Position numbers and translations under genes: made by a program. The notes under the pieces were generated by a model. That model did not search any database. It was not told where the DNA came from and saw nothing but the letters and a program-made list of their open reading frames with translations. Positions 27,169 through 38,935 of a DNA stretch of 64,000 nt are shown here, in pieces (within the stretch, counting starts at the first letter, position 1; each line of letters opens with the position of its first letter). This DNA comes from Strix aluco (taxonomy: Eukaryota; Chordata; Aves; Strigiformes; Strigidae): positions 11,696,325 to 11,760,324 of the forward strand of contig NC_133971.1 of assembly GCF_031877795.1 (NCBI RefSeq). The letters run 5' to 3'.

Positions 27169-27614
27169 GAATCACAGAATCACAGAATTGTCTAAGTTGG
27201 AAAAGACCTTGAAGATCATCTAGTCCAACCATTAACCTAACATTGACAGCTCTGAACTACACCATGTCCCTAAAGCGCTATGTCAACCCTCCTCTTAAAC
27301 ACCTCCAGGGATGGGGACACCACCACCTCCCTGGGCAGCCCATTCCAACGCTTAACAACCCATTCTGGAAAGAAATGCTTCCTAATATCCAGTCTAAACC
27401 TTCCCTGGCACAACTTGAGGCCATTACCTCTTGTCCTATTGCTTGTTACTTGGTTAAAGAGACTCATCCCCAGCTCTCTGCAACCTCCTTTCAGGTAGTT
27501 GTAGAGGGCGATGAGGTCTCCCCTCAGCCTCCTCTTCTCCAGACTAAACACCTCCAGTTCCCTCAGCCGCTCCTCGTAAGACATGTGCTCCAGACCCTTC
27601 ACCAGCTTTGTTGC
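27169..27614 (-). mobile_element. CR1 LINE, 3' fragment with a nearly intact ORF end
   Basis: The minus strand contains an open frame (27270-27602) encoding the C-terminal part of the CR1 second protein: [20 protein letters not shown], then [17 protein letters not shown] and [20 protein letters not shown]. The 3' UTR and octamer tail (GAATCACAGAATCACAGAAT) follow on the left side. It is cut short at the 5' end near 27614. The undamaged frame suggests a comparatively younger copy than the others here. Confidence 0.93.
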
Positions 27615-29660
27615 ATTCAGATGACATGATACATGCTATTTAAAAGTTTAAATCAAAATAGGATGGTACATTTTATTTGAAAGTGTATGACTTCGAGATA
27701 TCTTAGTCTAGTAGGTGATTTTATTTGACTTTTTGTCCCATACAGAATGAATATATTTTGGAAATGTCTGCAGTTCCCACAAAATACAGACATTCCAGGG
27801 TCAGGCTCTCTGGTCCCAGAGCTGTTGTGGTCTTTGCTCACCATGAGATGGGAGTAGAGAGTCCCTGACACAGCATCAGTCTGGGAAGCTTATGTACTGA
27901 AGGTTTAAATGCAAACAACATTTCTAAATCCGTTTCTAATCTCTCTCTGATGAATATGAGCAATAAAAATTCTAGCTCACCCAGTCCAGGCTTACAGATA
28001 TTTTCTTCATGCTGAACAAGGAACATGACTTAAGAATGAGCCTGTTCCTATGTACTTTATTTAAGCAATTTCCCATTAAACCAGTTCAGTTGACAAGTGC
28101 AAAGTCTAACACTAAGTGACACTCAAATCAAAAATTTTGTTGTAATCACCAGCTCTTTTGAATGAATACATTGTCAGTGTTTTTCTACTGGAATGACCTT
28201 TCCTTGTTATTTTTAAATCTTTGCTTAAAACAAAAGACAAATTAATCCAGGATTTTCAGTCAGCAGCAGCCACCACTACAGGTCCCATCAAAACACCTGA
28301 AAAAGCAACAGAGAGCAGCAACAGAGATGATTGTTGTATTAACAGCTCAGTCAAATTATTAATGTTTACTTGTGAGAAGGAATACAAGCCTAGTAATAGA
28401 GTCAGTTATTTCTTGGAAGTAGGATTGTCCAAAACCCATTAGCCTGAATGTATCACTGAAAACAGAAACTGTTACAGGAGTGATGGTCTCCTTCACAAAC
28501 TAATTTTACAGAAGGCACTATCAGCTTGAACTAACCAAGCTACCTATACCTGGACCCAAGATGAGAAGAAAGTCTTAGGTTCTAGGCTTTGCTGGTTTTA
28601 GATCCTTCAGATCAGTCATTTCCAATATCTCTCAAGCGATGGAGCACTGTCAATGTTCAACATTTCTCAGGGTGCTTCAAGATATTGACAGGAGTCTGCT
28701 GAACTTGAAAACTGAACTTCAGTTGTAGACCATTTTCTATGACTTTCTTTTCTGTCACCCTGTAGCTGCCACTCTGAGCTCTTGGTATCCTTTATAAAAG
28801 TGGCAGAGAGGAGAGCACTGTTGGTTTTCTGTCAAGCTAGCCAAGATTACATCTGTCTCTGTAAGTGTTCACAAATGAACAAAGCATGAAGCTAAACAAT
28901 AAAAAGACATTCTCACAGATGTATGAAAGGATAACGTATGCTGGCTGAGATTGAAGACTTGATAAGCTGATATATCGTTTTCTGAAAAACTTCTTGCTCT
29001 CATTAACTCACACACATCTGGGATGTATCTCAGTGACAGTAGCAGAACAATTAATTTATTTTAAAAAATTATTTTTTTTAATTTAAAAAAATGGATATGG
29101 ATCTATATTTGCCCCAGTGAGTGGACAAGGAAATGATGGGCACTTTTAAAAGCAGTGAAGAGGAAACTGGGCTTTTCCTGTTAGTCACACATCTGTTTTA
29201 AGCAATCCCATGATGTTTCCAGGTGTTTGGCTGAGTTTTTTGCTTGGCCATACAGATGCCTAACATATGTCAAGTGACCTGATTACACTTCTTTAAGGAA
29301 TCCTGCCTGCAGAGCCTCGGCCACAGCTCTTCATTCCCTGCTGCTGCTGCTACGTGGGATTACAGACAGCTCTTTATTATCCATGACTCACGTCATGATG
29401 GGATAATTGTACAAATGCAGCCAGTGTATTGTGCAGCGCATGTGGATCCAGCTCAACACTCCTTTGTTCCATGCTCACTGCCAGGGCTGTTGTCCCATCT
29501 CTTGGGTGATCAGCTTTGCATACAAATACCTTGCTTTTTGCCACAAACTCTGCAGCTGAATTGCTAAATATGAGTGCTGAAATCCCAGTTCCTTAGAAGT
29601 CAATGGGAGTTTTGTTACTGCTTTCAATGGGGTCAGGTGCTTGTGCACTGCTGGATCTTG
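27615..29660. other. Intergenic, possible enhancer-like segment at its right end
   Basis: Single-copy sequence. The part at about 29260-29530 is less AT-rich and carries the composite AP-1/CRE motif. A low-complexity A/T block is at about 29050-29095. Confidence 0.6.
29384..29395. promoter_or_regulatory. Composite AP-1 / CRE-half motif
   Basis: TGACTCACGTCA joins a consensus AP-1 site (TGACTCA) with ACGTCA. A GGATTA homeobox-type motif lies about 25 bases upstream, and TTTGCATAC/ACAAAT octamer-like sequence is seen near 29515-29526. Together these look like a small enhancer, but this is suggestive only. Confidence 0.3.
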
Positions 29661-29665
29661 TTCCC

Positions 29666-30471
29666 TGTCACGTCTCGCTCAGACAAGGAAGACAAGTGAC
29701 TTAGATTCGTAAATCCCCAGTGGAGTGAACGACGGTGAGACAAGTCTCAAAGTCCATGCACAGGCATTTATTAATTTCCCACAATGTACTAACTGGAGAC
29801 ACAATAATTGGCTAAATATATAATGAGTTATGGCAAGAGATATAGTATGCCTTGCATTACTTAATGGTAGTGAGGGAAAAGGGGATAAAGAAAAGAGGAG
29901 AGAGAGAGAGAGAAAGAATAGAACCAGTCCTGGTTCCTGCATTGGTCCCATCTGAGTTCATCAGGGATACATCTGTCATCTTCTTTCTTTCTATATATCA
30001 CTCCTCATCCCTCAATTTACATACACTTTCCTTGGGCCCCTTAGGTCGACCCATATACCTACATATCCCATGTATGGGTAGGGGTAAGGTGTTTCATGGG
30101 ATGATGTAATTAACATGATCTGGTTACTCTTTATTAGCATATTCAGGGGTGTCAACTTTAATATGCATTTTGTGAATAATGAAGCAAAGGTCATTCACTA
30201 GACAGATGGCCCTTGAAACTTTAAAAGATGCACCAGAGCAGAACCATCCTGCCTTCAGCTGCATCCTGTGCTATCCAGGCAACATTATCAGCTTCAAACT
30301 CCACACTATCCAGCCCGTGACTATAGTTTTGTTACTTGCGAGTGTTTGAGACATTTCTCGGTTCGGAGGGCCTCCGCTCCCCCTCATCCCTTATCTCTCT
30401 CAGGCTGTTTTTTTCTCACAGGCTTGTTTTTCTCGGGCCCTGTTTCAGGGATTTACAAGTCATCTCTCACA
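29666..30471 (-). mobile_element. Solo LTR, minus orientation, with perfect 5-bp TSD
   Basis: The element has TG...CA ends (plus strand TGTCACG ... TCTCACA) and is flanked on both sides by TTCCC (29661-29665 and 30472-30476). On the minus strand an AATAAA polyadenylation signal lies at 29767-29772, about 100 bases before the end of the element, the usual place for an R-U5 boundary. A GA tract lies at about 29897-29915. It does not resemble the two LTRs at 24.4 kb and 54.3 kb and belongs to another family. Internal retroviral genes are absent. Confidence 0.78.
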
Positions 30472-30476
30472 TTCCC

Positions 30477-33400
30477 TATCAGGCAATAGTAGATTTGTAA
30501 ATGTTGCTGTTTGTCAGCTGTCATTTTCTGGAAGTATCAGTCTTGGTATTGGTGTAACTGTTATTAACACCTTAAGCACCATTTCTCCATTCCAGAGTCC
30601 TGCAGGTTGGTCACCAAGACTTCAGAGCATTTGAGAGAACAGGAATGGATTTTTACTAGCAGCAGAGCACTTGAGGGTCTTGGGAGGGAAAATGTGGCCA
30701 GAGGGAATGGGAACAGCCTTGATTTATTAGTGGATAATGTGTTTAGTCCACTGCCTGGTGGCCTTTAACAGAGTTCCTGGAGTCACAGACGGTCCCTGGA
30801 GTAAGTTATTTTTTAAAAAGGCACCATATATTTTCAGTAAAACTACAAAGCATTGCTGCAAGGCCTCTGGGTCCCTCTTTTCTAGTGTCAGTAGTGATGC
30901 TGTCCAATAAAGGTGGGCAAGTAGAGCACTTAAGAGAAATTTTAGGACCCTTTCTAACAAATTATTATATGCCCATATTAAAGATGATGCTACTTTCAAA
31001 TCAAGCATATGCTTTACACACATAAAGCTGCAGCACCCCACTGTGGCTATCGGCCCATCCCCAGGGAGATGCCCAATGCCCAGAGAGGGGGCTGCCTCAT
31101 TGCCCCCCATCCTGCCTAGCTCCTTGGATCAGGGTGGGACAGCCCCCTGCTGGTCATGGGAAAGTCCCCCCCAGGGAGCTGCTGTACCCTGCAAGTGCCC
31201 TGCCACAGGCAGAGCACAAGAAAAAACCCCCTTCTGATAACCCACTGGCCATCACTGATCCATGCCCAGCACCTCCAGCCCAGCTTTCTAGCAGCTGAGG
31301 TATGATGAGGGCCACATGCAGCTCAGTGAGGCCAAGCAAATTACACTGAAAGGAGAGGAGGATCCACTGCTCCAGAATGGCTGATGTGCTATACAGAACG
31401 TCACATTCCCAGCACTGCTGCTCAATCCTGAAGGGCGACTAGACCCTCAATAGATCAAAGCAGCAAACAGGCATGGGGAAAATGCTGCTCAGGGAAGAGC
31501 AAAAAGTCACAGGACCCACATTGTCCTCCACATGCACTTGCTCAGCCCCTTCTCAAAGGAGATTTCACAGCACCCAGAGATAGCCCATGTTGGTCTTTCA
31601 CTGCCATGACTGATGATCTGCAATGAGTTATCTAGTGCTAGGTGGTATTTACAGATGAATTAAAAAACTATGGGTTAATTAAACCACCTTGCTCACCTCT
31701 TTCTCCTCCCATAACTTGGATAACAAGGAAACAGAAAACAATTAGGCTTGGTCCTTTATTATTGCTTATCTTGAGCAGAGCCTTTTGCAAAGGATTCAGA
31801 AGGACATCCACACATCTTTCAGATGTATGACTATTGAACAATATTGTCCAATTTAGCTTCACAGGTTTTCAGCCTTGTTTAAATGGTGGTAGCACTTTGA
31901 CAAAGCTTCTGTGAATGTTATAAAATATGGATTTGTTAGATGGGGAAATAAAATATTTAGCATTCCTTTCTCTTTGCTGACAAATCACAGTAAGAAGGAA
32001 AAAGTAAGCATTATATTCTCAAAACTCAGACAGAACTAAACCTCCGTGAGAAAGTATCAGAAAACTTCAAAAAGATTCCACTTGCGGCATTAAAAAATCT
32101 GACAACCTACAGTGAGTTGTAGTGCACATTTTATTTTTATGTTTCTGAAGAATACCTTTTGTTTAAGGTTTTATCGATGTACTAGACCCTTCTCAAAGGC
32201 ATGGACAACCTCTGAAGGAGTGTCACGCAGCACACCAGAAAGTCTAGTGTCTGATATCAGTACAGAGGCATAAAAGGAAACTCAGTCACTGCCTCCTCAA
32301 GCCTTACATTTTACAGTATGACAATTTACCACTCGCAAAACAAGAGAGAGCCTCATTATGGCTTTTCACACAGAGTCAGCACTGGGGAGTGACGTAGGGG
32401 AACAGCCTTCTCGCTCAGCTGCTGATGTCAGTTCAAGGAAGGCAGATGTCATCCACCCTACAGCTGCTGAACTCGTGGTGACAGTAGTGATACAGTATGG
32501 CCCTGCTCTTGCACCTTTCTTCATTAGAAAGTAGACAGTAATGCTAATAGACAATGCAGTCCTGCTGTTCCATACAGCTGTTCTGGACCCTCGCAAGAAG
32601 GCATAACCCAACAGGCAGAGCTTTCCTCCCCAGACTCCCTGACCCAAAACCCAAGTTAATTAGGGAAAAGACTTCAGCTGACTACAGTGCATGCTGAATC
32701 ACAGGCAGGTATGCTCAGACACAAGGATTTCAACTGTTCTGGGTAGGCCTGAACCTGGGAAAGATAAGCTGGACATCAGCCTTTCTTAATGACAAGTTCT
32801 CTCCCAGTAGATGTACAGAACAACCTCAGAGCCTTACACTGTTACTGCCAACAGAAGGAATACAGCAATGAATGGGGAAGGAATGAGTTAAATCTTTTGT
32901 CCACATAGGACTAAAAAGCCAAGTGGTAAACTCTTAGTTTAATCCTCTCTCTACCACAAAACCAGCCTGTCAGTCACAGTTTTGGAGTCCTTTTCCCTTT
33001 ATGATAAAACAGCAGGGTTTTTTTGGCATTTGCCAAAAAAATATTTCTGCCCTCTATCCCCTCTTTGGAAATTAAGTCTTTATTTACAGCAAAAAAGACT
33101 CTGACTGCCTGTGGTAATAAATGGGGTTTCCTGCATCATTAATGTCTCCTTCTAACAGATTACCTCAACTACCAGGCCAGGAGAGGCAACAGTAGTACTC
33201 ACATCGATTAAGCATCACAGATTTCATCTTCATTCCCTTATACTTATGATTTTGGAATTTTTCCATATTAATCCCAAATCTGTACATGTTTTACTTTGAA
33301 CTTTGTCAGAAGAAAAGACAGCACATCAGAAAAAGAGAATAAAAGACATAAGCGAATAATCAGCTTCATCAAAAAATAAAAAAAGATAACTGAGGCAAGC

Positions 33401-33944
33401 TGGAAATAAAACTGTGTGCAGGACCACGTTATTTGAAAAGTCCTAAGAGAGCAAAAACTGTTAATTTGGCAGTAAATCTCAGTGAATCTGAATAGTAAAT
33501 AAGCTTTAGATAACACTAATTACAAAGATGCTTCAAATGCTACTGCTGCAGCTGCCAAAACACCTCCTATAGCTCTATTCTGTGACATTTTTATCAAGCA
33601 TTTGAAATGTGTAGCGTCATTTCAACAGGCTGACTTTAATGTTCGTGTGGCTATATTTAAACAGATTTTGTCAAACTTCATTCCTATAGAAAGTCAAGAA
33701 TACTACAGACTTCTTGAGTGAAAAAATGGAATGTATAACAAAAATCATAATCACAGCAGAAAATAAAGATCTTTTTATTAAAAGATACTTGGTCAACAAA
33801 GATCCACTGAGATACATAGGCATATTTTTGAAATTCTTGGTCTGAAGAATATCTGCCAAGTTAAAATATTCTACTTGAATGCATGTGAAACAGAAAAGTC
33901 ATTGCAAAAGTCCATCTGGGCAACTGGGGGCAATTCCAGCCATG
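30477..33944. other. Intergenic, no recognised feature
   Basis: A minus frame of 127 codons (30727-31110) and one of 93 codons (32366-32647) were inspected and show no known domain. The sequence at 31030-31340 is GC-richer. No LINE or LTR end was recognised. Confidence 0.55.
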
Positions 33945-35010
33945 GGATAAGCAGGTTCACAGTGCAATGGGCAAAGAACCAACTGAAGGCAGGGCTCAAA
34001 GGGTTGTAAGGAATGGGGCTATATCTGGCTGGTGACCAGTCACCAGTTGTGTTCCTCAGGGCTCAATCCTAGGGCCAGTCCTGTTCAATATATTTATCAA
34101 TGATCTGGATGCAGGAGCTGAATGCATCATGAGCAAGTTTGCTGATGATACCAAACTGGAAGGTGCTGTTGACTCTCTTGAGGGACAAGAGGCCTTGCAG
34201 AGGGATCTAGATAGATTGCAGCACTGGGCAGTCATCAGTGGGATGACATTTAACAAGTCCAAATGTCCGACGCTGCACCCAAGATGGAGTAATGGCAGGC
34301 ACAGGTATAAACTGGGAGAGGAGCTGCTGGAGAGCAGCCCTGCAGAAAGGGATCTGGGGGTGCTGGTGTGACACTAAGCTCAACATGAGTCAGCAGTGTG
34401 CCCTGGCAGCCAAGAGAACAAACGGCATCTTGGGGTGCATCCAACACAGCGTAACCAGCCGGTCAAAAGAGGGGATTATCCCGCTGTATTCAGTGTTGGT
34501 GCAGCCTCACCTTGAGTGCTGTGGGCAGTGCTGGGCCCCAGGGTTTAAGAAGGATGTGAAGGTCCTTGAATGTTGCCAGAGGAGGGCAACAACTCTGGTG
34601 AAAGGGCTGGAAGGCACGTCCTGTGAGGAGTGGCTGAGGACTCTGGGTTTGTCTAGTTTGGAGAGAAGGAGGCTGAAGGGTGACCTTGTTGCTCTCTACA
34701 GCTTGCTGAGGAGGGGAAGGGGAGAGGGAGGTGCTGAGCTCTTCTCCTGGGTATCCACTGATAAGAAGCATGGGAATAGTTCAAAGCTGTGCCAGGAGAG
34801 GCTTAGACTGAACACTAGGAAGCATTTCTTTAGCAAGACGGTGGCCAAACTCTGGAACAGCTTCCTAGAGAGGTGGTCAATGTCCCACGCCTGTCAGTGT
34901 TTAAGAGGCATTTGGACAATGCCCTTAATAACATGCTTTAACTTTTAGATAGCCCTAAAGTTGTCAGTCAGTTGGACTAGATGATTATGGTAGGTCCCTT
35001 CCAACTGAAT
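33945..35010 (+). mobile_element. CR1 LINE with part of the reverse-transcriptase domain
   Basis: The plus strand encodes reverse-transcriptase motifs: [20 protein letters not shown], then KFADDTKL at about 34132-34155 (the FADD catalytic box), followed by the C-terminal CR1 region (PLYSVLVQPHLECC, GLSSLERRRLKGDLVALYS). A stop occurs before the PQG motif, and a frameshift near 34370 separates the two main frames, so it cannot produce a working enzyme. Its 3' UTR ends at GACTAGATGATTATGG and GTCCCTTCCAAC, then passes without a break into the pentanucleotide microsatellite. The left boundary is approximate. Confidence 0.9.
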
Positions 35011-35155
35011 TATTCTATTCTATTCTATTCTATTCTATTCTATTCTATTCTATTCTATTCTATTCTATTCTATTCTATTCTATTCTACTCTACTCTACTC
35101 TACTCTACTCTACTCTACTCTACTCTACTCTACTCTACTCTACTCTACTCTACTC
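35011..35155 (+). repeat. Two-block microsatellite (TATTC)15 then (TACTC)14
   Basis: The first 75 bases (35011-35085) are 15 perfect TATTC units. The next 70 bases (35086-35155) are 14 perfect TACTC units, with no mixing of the two. The tract lies exactly where CR1 elements carry their ATTCTATG-type tail, so it most likely grew out of that tail. The open frame through it (YSILFYSILF then YSTLLYSTLL) is a by-product. Confidence 0.97.
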
Positions 35156-35430
35156 TCCATCCATTCAGAGGTTAAATCACCTCTTTATGCAGGTGCTTAA
35201 CAGCAAAGTATGTATACGAATCTGTATGTAGAATATAATGTCCTCTTAGAATACTAACATCTATAGTTTCTTGAGTATTCTTTTTCTTGCCATGTCCCGA
35301 ATGGTTCAGAAATCACATGTATCAAGAAAAATGAAAGTGAATTCCAATTTATTCCTGTCTCAACAGTATTTCAGCAGCTACGGGAAGGTTCCACTTCCTT
35401 TGTGCATCAGGTTGGAAGGTTTTAGATTGG

Positions 35431-35901
35431 ACCTGTTGGATCGAGTCAAGAAGCAGGTCACAGAGATGATCAGAGGGATGGAACACCTCTCTTATGAACA
35501 CAGGCTGAGAGAGTTGGGGTTGTTCAGCCTGGAGAAGAGAAGGCTCTGGGGAGACATTAGAGCAGTCTTCCAGTACTTAAAGGGGGCTACAGGAAAGATG
35601 GGGAGGGACTCTTTATCAGGGAGTGTAGGGATAAGATGAGAAGTAATGGTTTTAAATGGAAATAGGGTAGATTCAGATCAGATACAAGGAATAAATTCTT
35701 TCCTGTGAGGGTGGTGAGACACTGGAATGATTGCCCAGAGAAGCTGTGGTTGCCCCCTCCCTGGAAGTGTTCAAGACCAGGTTGGATGGGGCTTTGAGCA
35801 ACCTGGTCTAGTGGAAAGTGTCTCTGCCCATGGCAGGGGGGTTGGAACTAGATGATCTTTAAGGTCCCTTCCAATCCAAACCATTCTATGGTTCTGTGAT
35901 T
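35431..35901 (+). mobile_element. CR1 LINE, 3' fragment
   Basis: The fragment contains the last part of the CR1 second ORF ([20 protein letters not shown]) and the 3' UTR. It ends in CTATGGTTCTGTGATT, a diverged pair of CR1 octamers. The body resembles the 41430-42285 copy closely (the AGTACTTAAAGGGGGCTACAG stretch is shared), so both probably belong to the same subfamily. Confidence 0.9.
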
Positions 35902-38086
35902 AATAAAATAGCATTTCCAAACTTGAAAGTGACACAGTAGCATTTTTCCAAAAATTAATTAATTATCAAAAGTTATGCATTACTGACTCTAATCTGTCAT
36001 TGTAGTTTCTTTCACTAAGCAGTTACTTGCATCAAAACACATTGGAATAACTCAGTGGTCTCTACCATTTACTTCATGGAGTCCTGCCACGGTCTAAAGA
36101 GCACTCTCACTCTAAAAGGCTCCAGAATAATGGCAGCATGTCCACAAGAGTCTCTCTTTCTCAAGGCACTAATCCCTGCATGTTTCAAATTATGGACTGA
36201 CATTGTGTAACTCCTAATTAGCTCTGACAAGGGTAACTGTTCGCATTTTTTTCATATCCTACAAAAAGATTAGGTTTTGACTAATATTAGATCTGTTATA
36301 ACATAGGAAAACCAACTCAACCACAGTGACATTTTTATTAGACTGATACTTGGTTTGGTTATTTTTTCACTTGCTATGAAATTGCTGTGCCCACTGAGTT
36401 GTTATCTACAGAGCTTTAGAAAAGAAGTAATGGGGCAGCTTTCAAAGTGTTCTTCCTCTGCTTTTATAGGCTCCTTGTTCATTTTTCCTTGTTTACTCTA
36501 AACAAAGACAGTAATAAAATAAAGCTTCTCAAAAAATTCTTTATTATACTTAAACAAAATATAATTTCTGGAATGTAAATTCATGGTATATTAGTTATTT
36601 AGCCACAAGTTTTATTAATTATTATGAGACAGCTAACCAGGGGCAGAAAGCAGAAAATGGAACTTTCCAGGCTTCACTTTGAAGATTTTTTTCCTAATAT
36701 TGTACAAAACAAATTAGCTTCATTCTAACAGAAACAGAAATAGACTCTTGACTATAGCAATCCCATTGTGCTGTGCTTTCAGGGAAGCTTGTCAGCAGCT
36801 GCCTGATCAACTCTGATCTTGCTTCCCACTGTAAACATCAAAGATGCTTTTTGTGGCTTACCATAAAAATAAGTGTCAGACTCCAGCATGGGCTCTTTTT
36901 GGTTGTTGTATTCTGGGGGACAACAAACTGCAGAAATGCTGTCTGCAGAAATGCTAGAAGAGATCCAAACAGTTTCTGTTCATCCTGTTCTAACAACTCT
37001 TCTTTGCCCCTCTGTTTCTCTTACCAAAGTTGTATCATTTAGCCTTTTACACAGGCAAATTTATCTCAAAACCTGTATACTGTGTGCCTTGAGTGCCAAA
37101 CTTAAAAAAATTAATATTAAACATGTCAGCATCAGTCTGCCTTTCTTTTTACATGCACTAGACCAGATCTTCAACAAATCCCAACAATGCAATGGCTCTA
37201 TGGATTCTGTGTCAAATTCTGTACTTAGTTACCTTGGTAATGTTCACAATGTTAATTCATCAACATTAGAGAGTAAGATTTACTCTGATAAGAACAGAAT
37301 ACTTTCCACAACAAAACACCATTTTTAGAATTTCTGAAAGCCTCACAGTTTCCTTGAGTGATTTTACTCCTACACTTGATTTAGGCAATAGTCCCAATCC
37401 CTACTGTTGACATTCGATCCAGCCCTCAGAGAAGTCAATTAGAAGTCTATTTTAGCTGCAGTAGTACCATATCTCTGTTGAAAGTTCTACCTGCAGATAA
37501 TTGTCTAGGATGTGTCCTGCTCTCTCTCTAGTCACCATGAAGACATCAAGGCCCATTACTTATATGAACAATTAGAACAATACATAACTAAATATCATTA
37601 GATTGTTCTCAAAGTAATAAGAAAGCTGTCAGCATCACAGAACATCAAAAGTTTTTTAAAAAGATTCATGGTATGTGTACTCCACAGACCTGCCTCAAAC
37701 ATGATAAAGGCCAGTAAAAAGGAAGTTAAGAAGGGATTACAGCTTTTAAAAAAAAATTTAATGTGCACTTACATGTAATCAATTTATTATTGTGATATAA
37801 TTGTCACTTGTATTAAAGATTCACATTCTGTGTTCAACAAATGAAATATTATATACTATGCATTTTTGTGCTAAATTGTTGAGAAAGTAGTGACTAGCAC
37901 TTGGCTAATATTTGGTGAGTTGTGACAGTGACGTGCAAATATGAGTGCATTTTACATACACAACGAGTTTGTCAAGTTCATCTGTATTCTTATAAAGCAT
38001 TTAAAAAGTAAAACCCATAAGTAAATGGCATAGATTTTAGGTACTAGTGAGCATAAAGATCTTTAAGATAGACAGAATTGTTTTGC
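35902..38086. other. Intergenic, no recognised feature
   Basis: AT-rich, single-copy. A 151-codon plus frame at 36873-37328 is rich in Ser, Leu and Asn with no motif and is taken as chance. Confidence 0.6.
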
Positions 38087-38935
38087 TGATTAAGGATACC
38101 AATTAAACTCGGACACCAGAGTGGAAAGAGTAGGCGTACTTTACTAGTGATAACCAAGTAATGTAACAGCGTAATACAGAGAACATGCAGTAAGAATAAG
38201 CAGAATAGTGCACTTAAAGCAACAAACAGAGTAATGCATCAAATCATTACTACACGAGAGAGAGAGAGAATAGTAATTAAGAGAAATACATCACCACTTG
38301 CATATATAATCATCATCACCCAGATCCGCAGTCGCTGGGCAGCCCCGGTTACAGCGAGGATTTGGAGAGCCTGTCCCGGCAAGTGGGAAATCCTACGCGG
38401 TGCGTCCACCCATAGGTGAGGCTTCCAAAGTTGCTGTGAGCGGGTCCAGCCTTATATACCAGAGATGGACAAGCCAGAATAGCTGGCATCTTTGTTTTGG
38501 GTGGAAAGTTTCTGGTTTCATTCTCCTGTTGGATTCCACCCAAAGCTTGGCCAGGGCTCGGTGGGGAGACCAAGGGAGTTTCTAACAAGGCCAAATACTT
38601 AGGTTCTCAGCCTTGAAGAAGGCTGTGAAAGGAAAGTCGGATACATTCTCTCCTCTCTACTGATTATATTTTGTCTTTCACTAGCGAGTTTACATATTTT
38701 ACTAATGACTACATGCTAAGTTAGCAACTTCAGCTTGGGGCCTATTGTTCAGGCTGCAGTATTTCAATACTTTAGCACTTTTTACACCAGCATAAGTGGG
38801 TTGTTATAACTTAGTACAGTACCTACTAGCACAATGGTTATCAGTTATAAAATATACAGGATTCATCTATAGGTCAACTCAGGCTTGGGCCTGTTGTCCA
38901 AGCTTTAGCACTTCAAGAATTCACACATAAAATGG
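38087..38935 (-). mobile_element. Probable solo LTR, minus orientation
   Basis: Read on the minus strand there is a TATATAAGG box (complement at 38450-38458), then a GC-rich leader with several CpG (complement of 38320-38410), then an AGTAAA signal (complement at 38140-38145) close to the left end. This order of TATA, CpG-rich R and polyadenylation signal is typical of an LTR. A GA tract lies at 38255-38268. Two related segments, CAGCTTGGGGCCTATTGTTC (near 38732) and CAGGCTTGGGCCTGTTGTCC (near 38881), suggest an internal duplication in U3. No target duplication was found; the right end is approximate. Confidence 0.55.

Noticed and set aside
30727..31110. 127-codon minus frame
   Set aside because: No recognisable family or motif and no splice or promoter context; length is within chance for a window of this size.
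34129..34948. CR1 reverse-transcriptase frames as a functional gene
   Set aside because: The copy has an internal stop, a frameshift and a 5' truncation, so it is a dead LINE fragment.
34981..35175. 64-codon repetitive frame (YSILF/YSTLL units)
   Set aside because: It is a translation of the pentanucleotide microsatellite.
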